Shown here in pieces: positions 42,426 through 51,105 of a stretch of DNA of 64,000 nucleotides. Source of the DNA: Marinomonas foliarum (GTDB taxonomy: Bacteria > Pseudomonadota > Gammaproteobacteria > Pseudomonadales > Marinomonadaceae); NCBI RefSeq assembly GCF_003337275.1, contig NZ_QPJQ01000001.1, positions 62,001 through 126,000 on the forward strand, read 5' to 3'. A program made the position numbers and the translations under genes. Numbering within the stretch: position 1 is the stretch's first letter; every line of letters starts with the position of its first letter. A model generated the notes under the pieces. It worked only from the letters and a program-made list of their open reading frames with translations. It did not search any database and had not been told where the DNA came from.

Positions 42426-44210
42426 CTACAGTTTTTCTGGCTTATGAAAAAAGTAGCCTTGGCCCCATTCAACCCCAAGCAATTTAAGTCTATCAACAAT
42501 ACTTTGGTTTTCCACAAACTCAGCGACAACAGGTTTATCCAGCATTTTGGCTAGTTTAACGATTGAATCCACCATGCCGAAGTGAAGCTCGTTAAGGTGC
42601 ATGTCTTTTATAAACATGCCGTCTATTTTGATTAAATCGAAAGGCAAATCCATCAAATAGGCAAAAGAAGAAAAACCTGTTCCAAAATCATCTAACGCAA
42701 TCGTACAGCCATGCTCATGCAACAAAGACATAAAACGACGGGTATCAGCGAAGTTATTTAATGCCTCGGTTTCGGTAATTTCAAAGCAAAACTTTGAACC
42801 GTCTAATTGAAATTCCGCCAACTGCTCAACGATGTATTCAGCAAAGTTCGCTTGCCTGACAGAAAGTGCTGAAACATTAAGTGCAACCTGATCAATTGTG
42901 TCCCACAAATCACTGTTTTCAGCCATTTTACGCATAGTATTACGAATCACCCAGCGATCTATCTTGGAAACAATTCCAAATCGCTCTGCGGCACGGATAA
43001 AATCATTTGGATAAATTAATTTACCAGTCTCTTCATCGATAAGTCTCACCAGTATCTCAATTTTCTTTTTTGGCCCTTCTTTAAGAAGTGAAAACACTTG
43101 CTGAAAATGAACTTCAAAAAGGTCTTTCTCTAAACCATCGATAATACGGAGGCCCCAATTTAAGTTCCCTCGATGTTCTTCATATGCTAAATCTTGTGCA
43201 TTCTTGATAACTTTAGAATGAATACCAGACTTTTTACTGGTATAGCATAATTCATCAGCCAGCATGACAACTTGCTCAAATGACACCATATCAATAGTAA
43301 TAGGCATAGCGACTTGCGTTACGGTCATTCGAAATTGACGTTCATCCCACACAAAGGCGAAGTCTTTAAAGCCCTGCTGCAATAGACGAAAAAAAGACTC
43401 AACCGCCACATCGCCGCCTTGGCTAATCACTATGGCAAATTTATCACCACTTAAACGTGCACAGAAATCTCGTTGAGGATCGGCAAGTTCACTCATCATA
43501 ATGGCCAACTGGTGCAACAATTCGTCACCAGCGATACAACCACATGAATCGTTTATCAGACGAAACTCGTTCACGTCGATTAAAATAAAATATGGTATGT
43601 GCTCGGCTGTTTTAGCTTGGACTCCAGAAATAAGGTGGGATACGTGCTCATCTAGTGCATCGCGGTTATAAAGTTGGGTTACGAAATCGTGCTGAGCAAG
43701 ATAATTGAGTCGATCTTGCATATAACGCCTTTCGTTCACTTCTTTTCGAAGATTTCGATTTACCAAATTAAGATCGGCTGTGCGCTCACGAACCTTCTCT
43801 TCTAGTGACGCAGTAAGCTCTCTTAACTCATTTACTAATTGGAACTTTTCTAGCTGATGCTGGACTCTTGAACGAACTTCTTCAATTCGGATAGGCTTAC
43901 TTATATAGTCATTACCGCCTGCCTCAAAACCTCGACTTACTTCGTCTTCTAATGCAGTGACAAAAATAACGGGGACGTCTTTGTGTATAGGATGAGATCT
44001 AATACGCCGACAAGTCTCAAAACCATCTATGCCTCCCATCATAACGTCTAGCAGTACTAAGCAAGGTTCAGTTCGCTCAAGCAGCTCTAATGCACGTTCA
44101 CCAGAATTCGCAACAGCAATATGACAATCTAACGCGTCCATCACTTCCTGTAATACGCGTAAATTCTCTGGTACATCATCGACAATTAACACTGTTGGGA
44201 ATTGCTTCAT
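42426..44210 (-). CDS. response regulator with REC, degenerate GGDEF and EAL domains
   Basis: A 594-aa regulator. The receiver domain (1-120: VLIVDDVPENLRVLQEVMD, phospho-Asp in LVLLDVMMGG) is followed by a coiled coil (LEEKVRERTADLNLVNRNLR), a GGDEF domain with a broken active site (ARLSGDKFAI in place of GGDEF) and an EAL domain with EILVRL, VALNVSAL, CFEITETEAL, LDDFGTGFSS, LIKIDGMFI, VAEFVEN and QGYFFHKP. The key catalytic residues of the EAL domain remain, so it is probably a phosphorylation-controlled phosphodiesterase. It precedes the hybrid kinase on the same strand with a gap of about 75 bases. Confidence 0.9.
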   Translation of the reverse strand: MKQFPTVLIVDDVPENLRVLQEVMDALDCHIAVANSGERALELLERTEPCLVLLDVMMGGIDGFETCRRIRSHPIHKDVPVIFVTALEDEVSRGFEAGGNDYISKPIRIEEVRSRVQHQLEKFQLVNELRELTASLEEKVRERTADLNLVNRNLRKEVNERRYMQDRLNYLAQHDFVTQLYNRDALDEHVSHLISGVQAKTAEHIPYFILIDVNEFRLINDSCGCIAGDELLHQLAIMMSELADPQRDFCARLSGDKFAIVISQGGDVAVESFFRLLQQGFKDFAFVWDERQFRMTVTQVAMPITIDMVSFEQVVMLADELCYTSKKSGIHSKVIKNAQDLAYEEHRGNLNWGLRIIDGLEKDLFEVHFQQVFSLLKEGPKKKIEILVRLIDEETGKLIYPNDFIRAAERFGIVSKIDRWVIRNTMRKMAENSDLWDTIDQVALNVSALSVRQANFAEYIVEQLAEFQLDGSKFCFEITETEALNNFADTRRFMSLLHEHGCTIALDDFGTGFSSFAYLMDLPFDLIKIDGMFIKDMHLNELHFGMVDSIVKLAKMLDKPVVAEFVENQSIVDRLKLLGVEWGQGYFFHKPEKL

Positions 44211-44532
44211 ACCTAGCTATGCCTTTTCTATGATTTAACAATCACTTGTAAAAGTAATTAAAACGCCATAATCGAACAATATTTAAGTAACGCCCCTAAA
44301 TATTAACCCTGTTCCTGACAAAATATCCATCTTAGTTATGCAGATAAAGAGACGAAATGTAAAGAAAACACACCTTATACTATAATGTAAGTGTATTTAG
44401 GGTACATATTTATTAAACGGGGAGTACAGCAAAACAAAAAAGCACCAAAGAGATGCATCCAATAAATCATATTGCCACGTGAAGCATCTTAATCAACCTA
44501 GTTAGGTAGTAGCAGCTAGAAGAATAAAAACC
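44211..44532. other. 322-base intergenic region, promoter-like, no gene seen
   Basis: This gap lies between the response-regulator start and the YitT-family stop codon. It is AT-rich. An imperfect dyad around CTTATACTATAATGTAAG (about 44372-44390) contains a TATAAT-like box. A short AGATGC/GCATCT repeat is found near 44450-44490. No coding frame with a ribosome binding site was seen. Confidence 0.4.
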
Positions 44533-45138
44533 TCAATTAGCCTTAGCATCAACCAAAGAACTCTGCGCCCATTTAGGTGGTCGATGGTAACGTCCTACAA
44601 CAGAGCTCAATAGCAAAAACGCCACCAAAGAATAACCTAGCTGGCTTAAATCAAGAAAAATAACAGCTGCAATCAAAACCGAGATATCAGCAAATAAAGT
44701 GGTTTTACTCGCGTGGATAGAGAATCGACGTTCTAAATAGACAGCCAAAATATTTAATCCACCCAATGAAGCGTTATGGCGGAATAGAATAATCAGCCCA
44801 AAACCTACTAATAGCCCACCTAACGCACCTGAAAGTCCAGGATGGATAGATAAGACAACATAATGCTTCATCAACTCTGATAAAGCAGATAATAGGCTCA
44901 CACTAACAAATGTTCGGATAGTAAAATCGCGACCCAAGGTACACCAAGCCAAGATATAAAAAGGAATATTAAGAAGAAAAAATAAGGTTCCAAATGACAG
45001 ATCTGTCAGCCTTAGTAGAATCATACTCACTCCTGCCGTTCCGCTAATTAATAACCCAGCAGAATTAAGAATGTGTATGCCTAAAGCAACGAGCAAGCAG
45101 CCTTCAACAATAGAGAGCCAACGATGGGTAGTTTTCAT
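44533..45138 (-). CDS. YitT-family membrane protein
   Basis: A 201-aa integral membrane protein of the YitT/DUF161 group. Five hydrophobic segments are visible, with the family segment SGTAGVSMILLRLTDLSFGTLFFLLNIPF and the conserved ALGGLLVGFGLIILFRHNASLGGLNILAVYL. The soluble C-terminal DUF2179 domain of longer relatives is absent. The start is codon six of the longest frame, with GAAGGA upstream. A transport role is assumed; nothing is proven. It faces a LysR regulator gene across a 251-base divergent promoter region, so it may be that regulator's target. Confidence 0.85.
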   Translation of the reverse strand: MKTTHRWLSIVEGCLLVALGIHILNSAGLLISGTAGVSMILLRLTDLSFGTLFFLLNIPFYILAWCTLGRDFTIRTFVSVSLLSALSELMKHYVVLSIHPGLSGALGGLLVGFGLIILFRHNASLGGLNILAVYLERRFSIHASKTTLFADISVLIAAVIFLDLSQLGYSLVAFLLLSSVVGRYHRPPKWAQSSLVDAKAN

Positions 45139-45389
45139 GGCAAAATCCTTCACATAAATCGTATTAACTTTTGGTTAATAACAAAGGTTTGTAAATCGCC
45201 TCTTGTGGAAGCGGATAACACAGACCGATTGCAGTACTGAGTCTATCAATACAAATTTCTGCATATTTCATACCATAAAAGAAAAATGCACAATCAATTT
45301 TTACGGATTTATTGGCACTTTCCCCCATTTATATAGTCAATAAACATTAGCACTACTCTTCCAGCTAAAAACAGAGCTACAATAGCAAA

Positions 45390-46277
45390 ATGAGAATAAC
45401 ACTTAGACAATTACAGATATTTGAAGCCGTTGTGCACACCGGATCAGTAACAGCTGCAGCCGAAATGGTCTCTATCAGCCAGCCTGCAGCCAGTCAGGCC
45501 CTAAGAGAATTAGAAGCATTACTTGGACGCCCTCTTTTTCGACGGCATGGCAAGCGTTTACAAATCACCCCTCAAGCTAGGCACCTACTTCCACAAGCAC
45601 GCGCCGTTCTCAGCCAGATAGAGCAAATAGAAAGCATGGGCAATGAAGATGAGCTTAGTGGTTCACTCCATTTGGCAGCCAGCGTAAGTGTTGGTAATTA
45701 TCTACTCCCAAAACAAATGTCTCTATTTAAGCGCCAACACCCAAATATTCGTTTTAACTTGGATATTGGCAATACGCAAAGTGTTATCCAACAGCTATTA
45801 ACAGGCAAAGCTGAAGTGGGCTTCATTGAAGGTTACTGTCAGCACGCTGAACTCATGACTCAAATTTGGCTTAAAGACGAATTAGTTGTTTTTGGCTCTG
45901 CTGAAGAAGACCGACCAGAAAGTTTATCTTGGGAAGACTTAAAAGAAGCCAGCTGGGTAATGCGAGAATCAGGGTCTGGCACACGAAACATATTGGAACA
46001 GGCAACTGCAGCTCATATTTCCCAACTCAATGTGGTTTTATCCCTTGCTCATATGGAAGCGGTAAAACAGGCCGTAATCCATCAAATGGGGCTAGGCTGT
46101 TTGTCGCGTATGGCTATTTCACAGGAACTCAACTCTGGGCTGATCCGTCTTTATCAAACACCATTAGAACTGAACCGAAACCTATTAATAGTGACACCAA
46201 AAAATACGGCTCTCACTCAGAACGCCCAACGTTTTATTGATCTTTGCTGTGCCGTCCCAATTTTACCGGGAGTTTAA
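45390..46277 (+). CDS. LysR-family regulator (YeiE/CysB-like group)
   Basis: A 295-aa LysR-type protein. The helix-turn-helix (ITLRQLQIFEAVVHTGSVTA; SQPAASQALRELEALL; LFRRHGKRLQITPQA) and the inducer domain (SLHLAASVSVGNYLLPK; EVGFIEGY; GLGCLSRMAI) match the group that includes YeiE and CysB-like regulators. It is divergent from the YitT-family gene. Ligand unknown. Confidence 0.88.
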   Translation: MRITLRQLQIFEAVVHTGSVTAAAEMVSISQPAASQALRELEALLGRPLFRRHGKRLQITPQARHLLPQARAVLSQIEQIESMGNEDELSGSLHLAASVSVGNYLLPKQMSLFKRQHPNIRFNLDIGNTQSVIQQLLTGKAEVGFIEGYCQHAELMTQIWLKDELVVFGSAEEDRPESLSWEDLKEASWVMRESGSGTRNILEQATAAHISQLNVVLSLAHMEAVKQAVIHQMGLGCLSRMAISQELNSGLIRLYQTPLELNRNLLIVTPKNTALTQNAQRFIDLCCAVPILPGV

Positions 46278-46389
46278 CACCGACAACAAAGCAAAATGTA
46301 GACTCACAATATGCATTCTATTGTTGTAGTTTACACAAAGGTCAATACAATTAATTCATTATATAAGCCATGCGAAACTCATAAAAAAT

Positions 46390-47343
46390 ATGAATATTAA
46401 TAAAATCGATCTTAATCTTCTTATTTATCTCGATGTACTGTTAAGAGAATGTAACGTCACACGCTCTGCAAGCAAACTAAACATTACTCAGCCAGCAATG
46501 AGTAATGGATTAAAGCGCTTAAGAGATCTGCTTGGTGACCCTTTACTTGTTCGCACCAGCGAAGGTATGAAGCCCACAGAGAAAGCCTTACGTTTACAAC
46601 CTATTGTACGTAAAGTACTTCTAGAGTTAGAAGAAGCACTTCAACCTGAAGCAGACTTTAATGAAAGCACAAGTACACGTGTGTTTCGCATTATGGCAAG
46701 CGACTACGCTGCGTCTACTGTTATTCCCAGACTATTGAACCGCTTACGCGAATTTGCGCCTGGGATCACACTCGATATCATGACTCCTAGCGATGTTACC
46801 TTTCATGATGTCGAAGCGGGGAAGATTGATATGGCGATTAATCGTTTTGAAGAGTTACCGCAATCCTTCCATCAAAAAAGCGTCTGGTTCGACACTTTTG
46901 TCTGCATGATGAGCTCAAGAAATCCAATTAAAGACCACTTTGACATTAAAGCTTATTTAGCTGCACAGCATATTTGGGTAAGTAAGACAGGGTTTGGCGT
47001 GGGCGTCGGCATGGACCCAAACGACGTACAAAAATTAGGCTGGGTTGATGAAGCACTGCAAACTCTGGATCATAAACGTAGCATTCGAGTCTTTACCAGA
47101 AGCTACCACACAGCAATGCATCTGGCGCTTGAACAAGACCTGATTGCAACTCTGCCTAAAAAAGTCGCCATGGTTAATAAGAAGAACCCTGACCTCGTTA
47201 TTTTAGACCCACCATTCGATATACCAAAAATTGAACTTAAAATGATTTGGAGCCCATTACTTCATCATGATGCCAGCCATATTTGGTTTAGAAGGCAAGT
47301 CATCGATGTAGCCAATGAGCTAAAAGCACAAACAAAAAAATAA
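46390..47343 (+). CDS. LysR-family regulator (NodD/LeuO-like group)
   Basis: A 317-aa LysR-type protein of the NodD/LeuO/NahR branch: the N-terminus IDLNLLIYLDVLLRECNVTR and SKLNITQPAMSNGLKRLRDLL, then DPLLVRTSEGMKPTEKA. The inducer domain begins RVFRIMASDYAASTVIPRLL, typical of that branch, which often senses aromatic or hydroxylated compounds. It is followed at 11 bases by a small VOC-family gene, probably co-transcribed and perhaps acting on the inducer. Confidence 0.88.
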   Translation: MNINKIDLNLLIYLDVLLRECNVTRSASKLNITQPAMSNGLKRLRDLLGDPLLVRTSEGMKPTEKALRLQPIVRKVLLELEEALQPEADFNESTSTRVFRIMASDYAASTVIPRLLNRLREFAPGITLDIMTPSDVTFHDVEAGKIDMAINRFEELPQSFHQKSVWFDTFVCMMSSRNPIKDHFDIKAYLAAQHIWVSKTGFGVGVGMDPNDVQKLGWVDEALQTLDHKRSIRVFTRSYHTAMHLALEQDLIATLPKKVAMVNKKNPDLVILDPPFDIPKIELKMIWSPLLHHDASHIWFRRQVIDVANELKAQTKK

Positions 47344-47354
47344 GACGTATCATT

Positions 47355-47744
47355 ATGTTTTCAGTCTCACACATTCATCACGTCGCTATTATTTGTTCGA
47401 ACTATCAAACTTCAAAAAAGTTTTATAGCGAAATATTGGGCTTTCGTATCATTGCTGAAACTTATAGAGAAGAGCGTCAATCCTACAAACTAGATCTTGC
47501 TATTAACCCCAACCAACAAATCGAGCTTTTTTCATTTCCATCGCCGCCAGAACGCCCTTCCCGGCCTGAAGCCCAAGGCCTGAGACATCTGGCTTTTGCT
47601 GTAGATGATTTGGAATCCTGCATAAAACATCTAAATCAGCATGGCGTCATAACTGAAACCATTCGATGGGATGAGCTTACTGGCAAACGCTTTACCTTCT
47701 TCGCCGACCCTGACGACTTACCTCTAGAGCTTTACCAACTATAA
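47355..47744 (+). CDS. VOC-family (glyoxalase/dioxygenase fold) protein
   Basis: A 129-aa protein of the vicinal oxygen chelate fold, GloA2/SMU1112c-like. It has HIHHVAIICSNYQTSKKFYSEILGF at the start (first metal His), IELFSFPSPPERP, GLRHLAFAVDDLESC (second metal His) and the C-terminal FFADPDDLPLELYQL (metal Glu). The two beta-alpha-beta-beta-beta modules and metal residues are intact. Lyase, dioxygenase or isomerase activity cannot be told apart. Downstream of a LysR gene on the same strand. Confidence 0.85.
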   Translation: MFSVSHIHHVAIICSNYQTSKKFYSEILGFRIIAETYREERQSYKLDLAINPNQQIELFSFPSPPERPSRPEAQGLRHLAFAVDDLESCIKHLNQHGVITETIRWDELTGKRFTFFADPDDLPLELYQL

Positions 47745-47807
47745 ACACAGCATCAACTTACTAATCATCCACTCACTAATATAGCGATAAGCTCGACACA
47801 AAAAAAA

Positions 47808-47836
47808 ACGCCCACTACTTTTCAGTAGCAGACGCT
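47808..47836. terminator. bidirectional intrinsic terminator
   Basis: ACGCCCACTACT (47808-47819) pairs with AGTAGCAGACGCT (about 47824-47836) around a TTTC loop. On the minus strand it is followed by a run of T (the A tract at 47801-47808), terminating the peroxiredoxin gene. On the plus strand it is followed by CTTTTT, serving the VOC gene. Confidence 0.8.
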
Positions 47837-47842
47837 CTTTTT

Positions 47843-47866
47843 ACTATAAAACGAAAGTTTTATAGT
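47843..47866 (-). other. hairpin overlapping the peroxiredoxin stop codon
   Basis: ACTATAAAAC and GTTTTATAGT are perfect 10-bp complements around a GAAA tetraloop (GNRA-like on the plus strand). The peroxiredoxin stop codon (TAA, 47860-47862) lies inside it, just before the real terminator. It could protect the 3' end of the message. Confidence 0.5.
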
Positions 47867-48483
47867 GATTTTGAATTCTCAGCAAGGTAAGACGCAACGC
47901 CTTCAGGTGATGTGTTCATGCCTTTGTCACCTTTGTTCCAGCCAGCTGGGCAAACTTGACCATTTTCTTCGAAGAACTGAAGTGCATCAACAACACGAAC
48001 CAATTCGTCCATGTTACGACCGATAGGCTCATCGTTTACTACTTGTGAACGAACGATACCTTTTTGGTCGATAACAAAAGACGCACGCATCGCAACGCCA
48101 GCTGGGTAGTAAGAATCACCACCTTCTGACTCAATGCCGTATGCTTTAGCAATTGCATGGTCCATATCTGCAGCTAGAGTATATTCAACAGCACCGATAC
48201 CACCGTCTTCTACTGGAGTGTTACGCCACGCATTGTGAGTAAAATGAGAATCGATAGATACACCGATAACTTCAACACCCATTTCACGGAATTTGTCCAT
48301 GCGGTGTGACATAGCGATAATTTCTGAAGGACATACAAATGTGAAATCCAATGGATAGAAAAACACGATTGCATATTTGCCTTTGATTGTTTCAGCTAGG
48401 CTGAAAGAATCAACAATTTGGCCGTCAGCCAATACTGCAGGAACTGTAAAATCTGGAGCTTTCTTACCAACTAAAATAGACAT
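47860..48483 (-). CDS. 2-Cys peroxiredoxin (AhpC/Prx1 type)
   Basis: A 207-aa thiol peroxidase that reduces hydrogen peroxide and organic peroxides. The peroxidatic Cys lies in FYPLDFTFVCPSEI near residue 51, with the catalytic Arg in GVAMRASFVID and the resolving Cys in GQVCPAGW near residue 177. These mark a typical 2-Cys enzyme of the Prx1/AhpC class. It follows the monothiol glutaredoxin gene by about 96 bases on the same strand, so thiol-based redox control is a common theme of the pair. A strong terminator follows. Confidence 0.93.
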   Translation of the reverse strand: MSILVGKKAPDFTVPAVLADGQIVDSFSLAETIKGKYAIVFFYPLDFTFVCPSEIIAMSHRMDKFREMGVEVIGVSIDSHFTHNAWRNTPVEDGGIGAVEYTLAADMDHAIAKAYGIESEGGDSYYPAGVAMRASFVIDQKGIVRSQVVNDEPIGRNMDELVRVVDALQFFEENGQVCPAGWNKGDKGMNTSPEGVASYLAENSKSL

Positions 48484-48579
48484 TTTTAACGTCTCCTTTT
48501 TATTGCTTGATGTTTAAAGGCTAAATTTAACTCAACGTAGCATCACGTATTATTTACCATAATAAGCAACGCAAAAAAC

Positions 48580-48909
48580 TTATTCTTCAGAAGAACCTAC
48601 GGCTTCATTAATCAACGTCTGTAATTCGCCGTTAGATGCCATCTCTACGATAATATCGCAACCACCTACTAACTCACCTTTAACCCAAAGCTGAGGGAAT
48701 GTTGGCCAGTTAGCAAACTTTGGTAGCTCAGCACGAATGTCTGGGTTATCCAAAATATTAACAAAAGCAAAACGCTCGCCACACGACATTAATGCTTGAA
48801 CAGCCTGAGATGAAAACCCGCACTGCGGAGCGCGAGGATTACCTTTCATGTAAAGCAGAATATCATTACTGCTAATTTGCTCTTTGATTGTTTCGATTGT
48901 ATTACTCAT
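48580..48909 (-). CDS. grxD: monothiol glutaredoxin Grx4
   Basis: A 109-aa monothiol glutaredoxin with the CGFS active site (APQCGFSSQAVQAL), the WPTFPQLWVKGELVGGCDI glutathione-binding segment and normal length. Such proteins bind a glutathione-coordinated [2Fe-2S] cluster as dimers and serve iron-sulfur delivery and iron sensing, not disulfide reduction. The start is the eighth codon of the longest frame (MSNTIETI), with GAGG upstream. It is upstream of the peroxiredoxin gene. Confidence 0.93.
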   Translation of the reverse strand: MSNTIETIKEQISSNDILLYMKGNPRAPQCGFSSQAVQALMSCGERFAFVNILDNPDIRAELPKFANWPTFPQLWVKGELVGGCDIIVEMASNGELQTLINEAVGSSEE

Positions 48910-49152
48910 GCTTAAAACCTCGCTCTGCAACTGTCTTTTTGTAATGACTCAATCAATGATTAAAGCCCTTACGAAATTCAAGTCTATTAAATTCACTAAA
49001 CTTGCATCAGTTTATTGGGTCTAGTGGTGTATTTACAACCCCAAAAGAGCGCTTTCAGTTACACTTTCCCTTGTTAAATGTCCTTTACTCACTTACCTGA
49101 GTGTATTAAATTGGTCGATTCCCTTTTCAGTACACAATTAAGGAGCTATAGC

Positions 49153-50058
49153 GTGTCGCCTAGACATTTTCTTACTCTGAAGGATCTTTCTTCCGATGAG
49201 TTAAAACAGTTATTATTTCGAGCCTCTGAGCTTAAGAAAATCCATCACGAAGGCACACTATTTCAACCGCTTAAAAACCGAGTGTTGGCGATGATCTTTG
49301 AAAAATCATCTACCCGTACACGGGTTTCTTTTGAAGCCGGCATGGCTCAGTTTGGTGGTCACGCGTTATTTCTTTCTTCACGCGATACACAGCTTGGTCG
49401 CGGTGAGCCAGTAGAAGACAGTGCTCGTGTGATTTCGAGCATGGTTGATGCCGTAATGATTAGAACATTCGATCATCAAACAGTAGAAACTTTCGCTAAA
49501 TATTCTTCGGTACCTGTAATCAACGCCCTCACCGATGACTATCACCCATGCCAACTACTTGCAGACATGCAAACATACCAAGAGCACCGCGGGTCAATCG
49601 AAGATAAGAAAGTCGTTTGGGTTGGCGATGGCAATAACATGTGTAATTCCTACATCAATGCGGCCGCCATGCTCGACTTCAAATTGGTTGTTGCATGCCC
49701 TGTTGGTTACGAGCCTAACGCTGAACTTGTTGCTGAACACGGCGATCGTATTACCGTACTTCACGACGCTCACGAAGCAGCAAAAGGCGCTGACTTAATC
49801 GTGACCGATGTTTTTGCTTCTATGGGACAAGAAGATGAGCAAGAGCAACGTCTAAAAGATTTTGATGGTTTCCAAGTCAATACAGACTTAATGTCCAAAG
49901 CAAATCCTGATGCTTTATTCATGCACTGTCTGCCAGCGCACCGCGGTGAAGAAGTATCTGCCGATGTGATTGACCGCTCTGATAGCGTTGTCTGGGATGA
50001 AGCAGAAAACCGCCTACATGCACAGAAAGCGCTACTTGAATTTTTGCTGTGCCGCTAA
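49153..50058 (+). CDS. argF: ornithine carbamoyltransferase
   Basis: A 301-aa enzyme making citrulline from ornithine and carbamoyl phosphate in arginine synthesis. Evidence: [16 protein letters not shown] at the start, the carbamoyl-phosphate motif [16 protein letters not shown]-equivalent [28 protein letters not shown] and the ornithine-binding [12 protein letters not shown]. The start is a GTG with AGGAG seven bases upstream. The ATG 75 bases earlier (49078) would add 25 residues not found in the family. A terminator follows. Confidence 0.95.
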   Translation: MSPRHFLTLKDLSSDELKQLLFRASELKKIHHEGTLFQPLKNRVLAMIFEKSSTRTRVSFEAGMAQFGGHALFLSSRDTQLGRGEPVEDSARVISSMVDAVMIRTFDHQTVETFAKYSSVPVINALTDDYHPCQLLADMQTYQEHRGSIEDKKVVWVGDGNNMCNSYINAAAMLDFKLVVACPVGYEPNAELVAEHGDRITVLHDAHEAAKGADLIVTDVFASMGQEDEQEQRLKDFDGFQVNTDLMSKANPDALFMHCLPAHRGEEVSADVIDRSDSVVWDEAENRLHAQKALLEFLLCR

Positions 50059-50070
50059 CACACTATTAAG

Positions 50071-50104
50071 GCTCGTATGAGTGAGTTTCTCTACGAGCTT
50101 TTTT
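50071..50104 (+). terminator. intrinsic terminator of argF
   Basis: GCTCGTA (50071-50077) and TACGAGC (50092-50098) form a stem with a 14-base loop, followed directly by a run of six T (50099-50104). Confidence 0.8.
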
Positions 50105-50155
50105 ACTCCCAAGCACTGCCCCAACATTGAAAAGACACATCAACAGTGAATTACT

Positions 50156-51082
50156 ATGAGCATTATTGAAGTTAGGCATTTAAAAACACTGGCCGCACTC
50201 AGAGAAACTGGAAGCTTAGTTGAAGCTGCTGAACGAGTTCACCTAACACAATCCGCTTTGTCGCATCAGCTCAAAGATCTTGAAGAAAAGCTAGGCTGCC
50301 CGCTTTTCATACGAAAAACAAAACCCGTCCGCTTTACCAGTGCAGGATTACGTTTATTGCAGCTTGCCGATGATGTGCTACTGTCATTCCGCTCTGCTCA
50401 GCGCGATATTCAACGCTTCGCAGAAGGTGAAAGCGGTCGCTTACACATCGCTATTGAGTGCCACAGTTGCTATGAATGGCTTATGCCAACTATTGACCAT
50501 TTCCGTGAGCACTGGCCAGACGTTGAATTGGATCTTTCAACAGCTTTTGGCTTTATGCCGCTGCCTGCGCTTGCCCGTGGCGATCTGGATTTGGTGGTAA
50601 CATCCGACCCGCAAGACATTACCAACATTGAGTACATTCCATTATTTCAGTATGAGTCACAAGTTGCGCTATCGCGACATCACGCTCTTGCTAAAAAAGA
50701 ATACTTAACACCGGAAGACTTCGCTAAAGAAACACTGATTACCTACCCTGTAGAAACCGAACGCTTAGATATCTTCAAACACTTTCTAAACCCTGCCGAT
50801 ATATCTCCTGCGAAAATTCGCCACAGTGAATTGACACTAATGATGATGCAGCTAGTAGCAAGTGGCCGTGGCGTATGCTGCCTACCAAATTGGGCATTAA
50901 CGGAATATACCAACCGACAATATGTAATTACTAAGTCGCTTGGCGAAGAAGGGGTTTGGTGTAAGCTCTATTTGGCAATAAGGAAAGATCAGCGTGAAAA
51001 CACCTACATGGAAGATCTGATAACAACAGCGTCAAAAACTTGCTTTAAAAATCTAAAAGGCATTTTGGCACCAGAACTATAA
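50156..51082 (+). CDS. metR: LysR-family regulator MetR
   Basis: A 308-aa regulator that closely follows E. coli MetR: EVRHLKTLAALRETGSLVEA, then LTQSALSHQLKDLEEKLG, LFIRKTKPVRFTSAG, LHIAIECHSCYEWLMP, VELDLSTAFGFMPLPAL and KIRHSELTLMMMQLVASG. In E. coli MetR activates methionine-synthesis genes with homocysteine as co-effector. No met genes are adjacent, so its targets are elsewhere. The ATG is 98 bases after the argF stop, beyond that gene's terminator. Confidence 0.92.
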   Translation: MSIIEVRHLKTLAALRETGSLVEAAERVHLTQSALSHQLKDLEEKLGCPLFIRKTKPVRFTSAGLRLLQLADDVLLSFRSAQRDIQRFAEGESGRLHIAIECHSCYEWLMPTIDHFREHWPDVELDLSTAFGFMPLPALARGDLDLVVTSDPQDITNIEYIPLFQYESQVALSRHHALAKKEYLTPEDFAKETLITYPVETERLDIFKHFLNPADISPAKIRHSELTLMMMQLVASGRGVCCLPNWALTEYTNRQYVITKSLGEEGVWCKLYLAIRKDQRENTYMEDLITTASKTCFKNLKGILAPEL

Positions 51083-51105
51083 TCAGCAAGCCTTCGTAAC
51101 CAGCA

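Noticed and set aside
49078-49152. N-terminal 25-residue extension of ArgF
   Set aside because: The GTG at 49153 has AGGAG at the right distance and the family starts there, so the extension is leader DNA.
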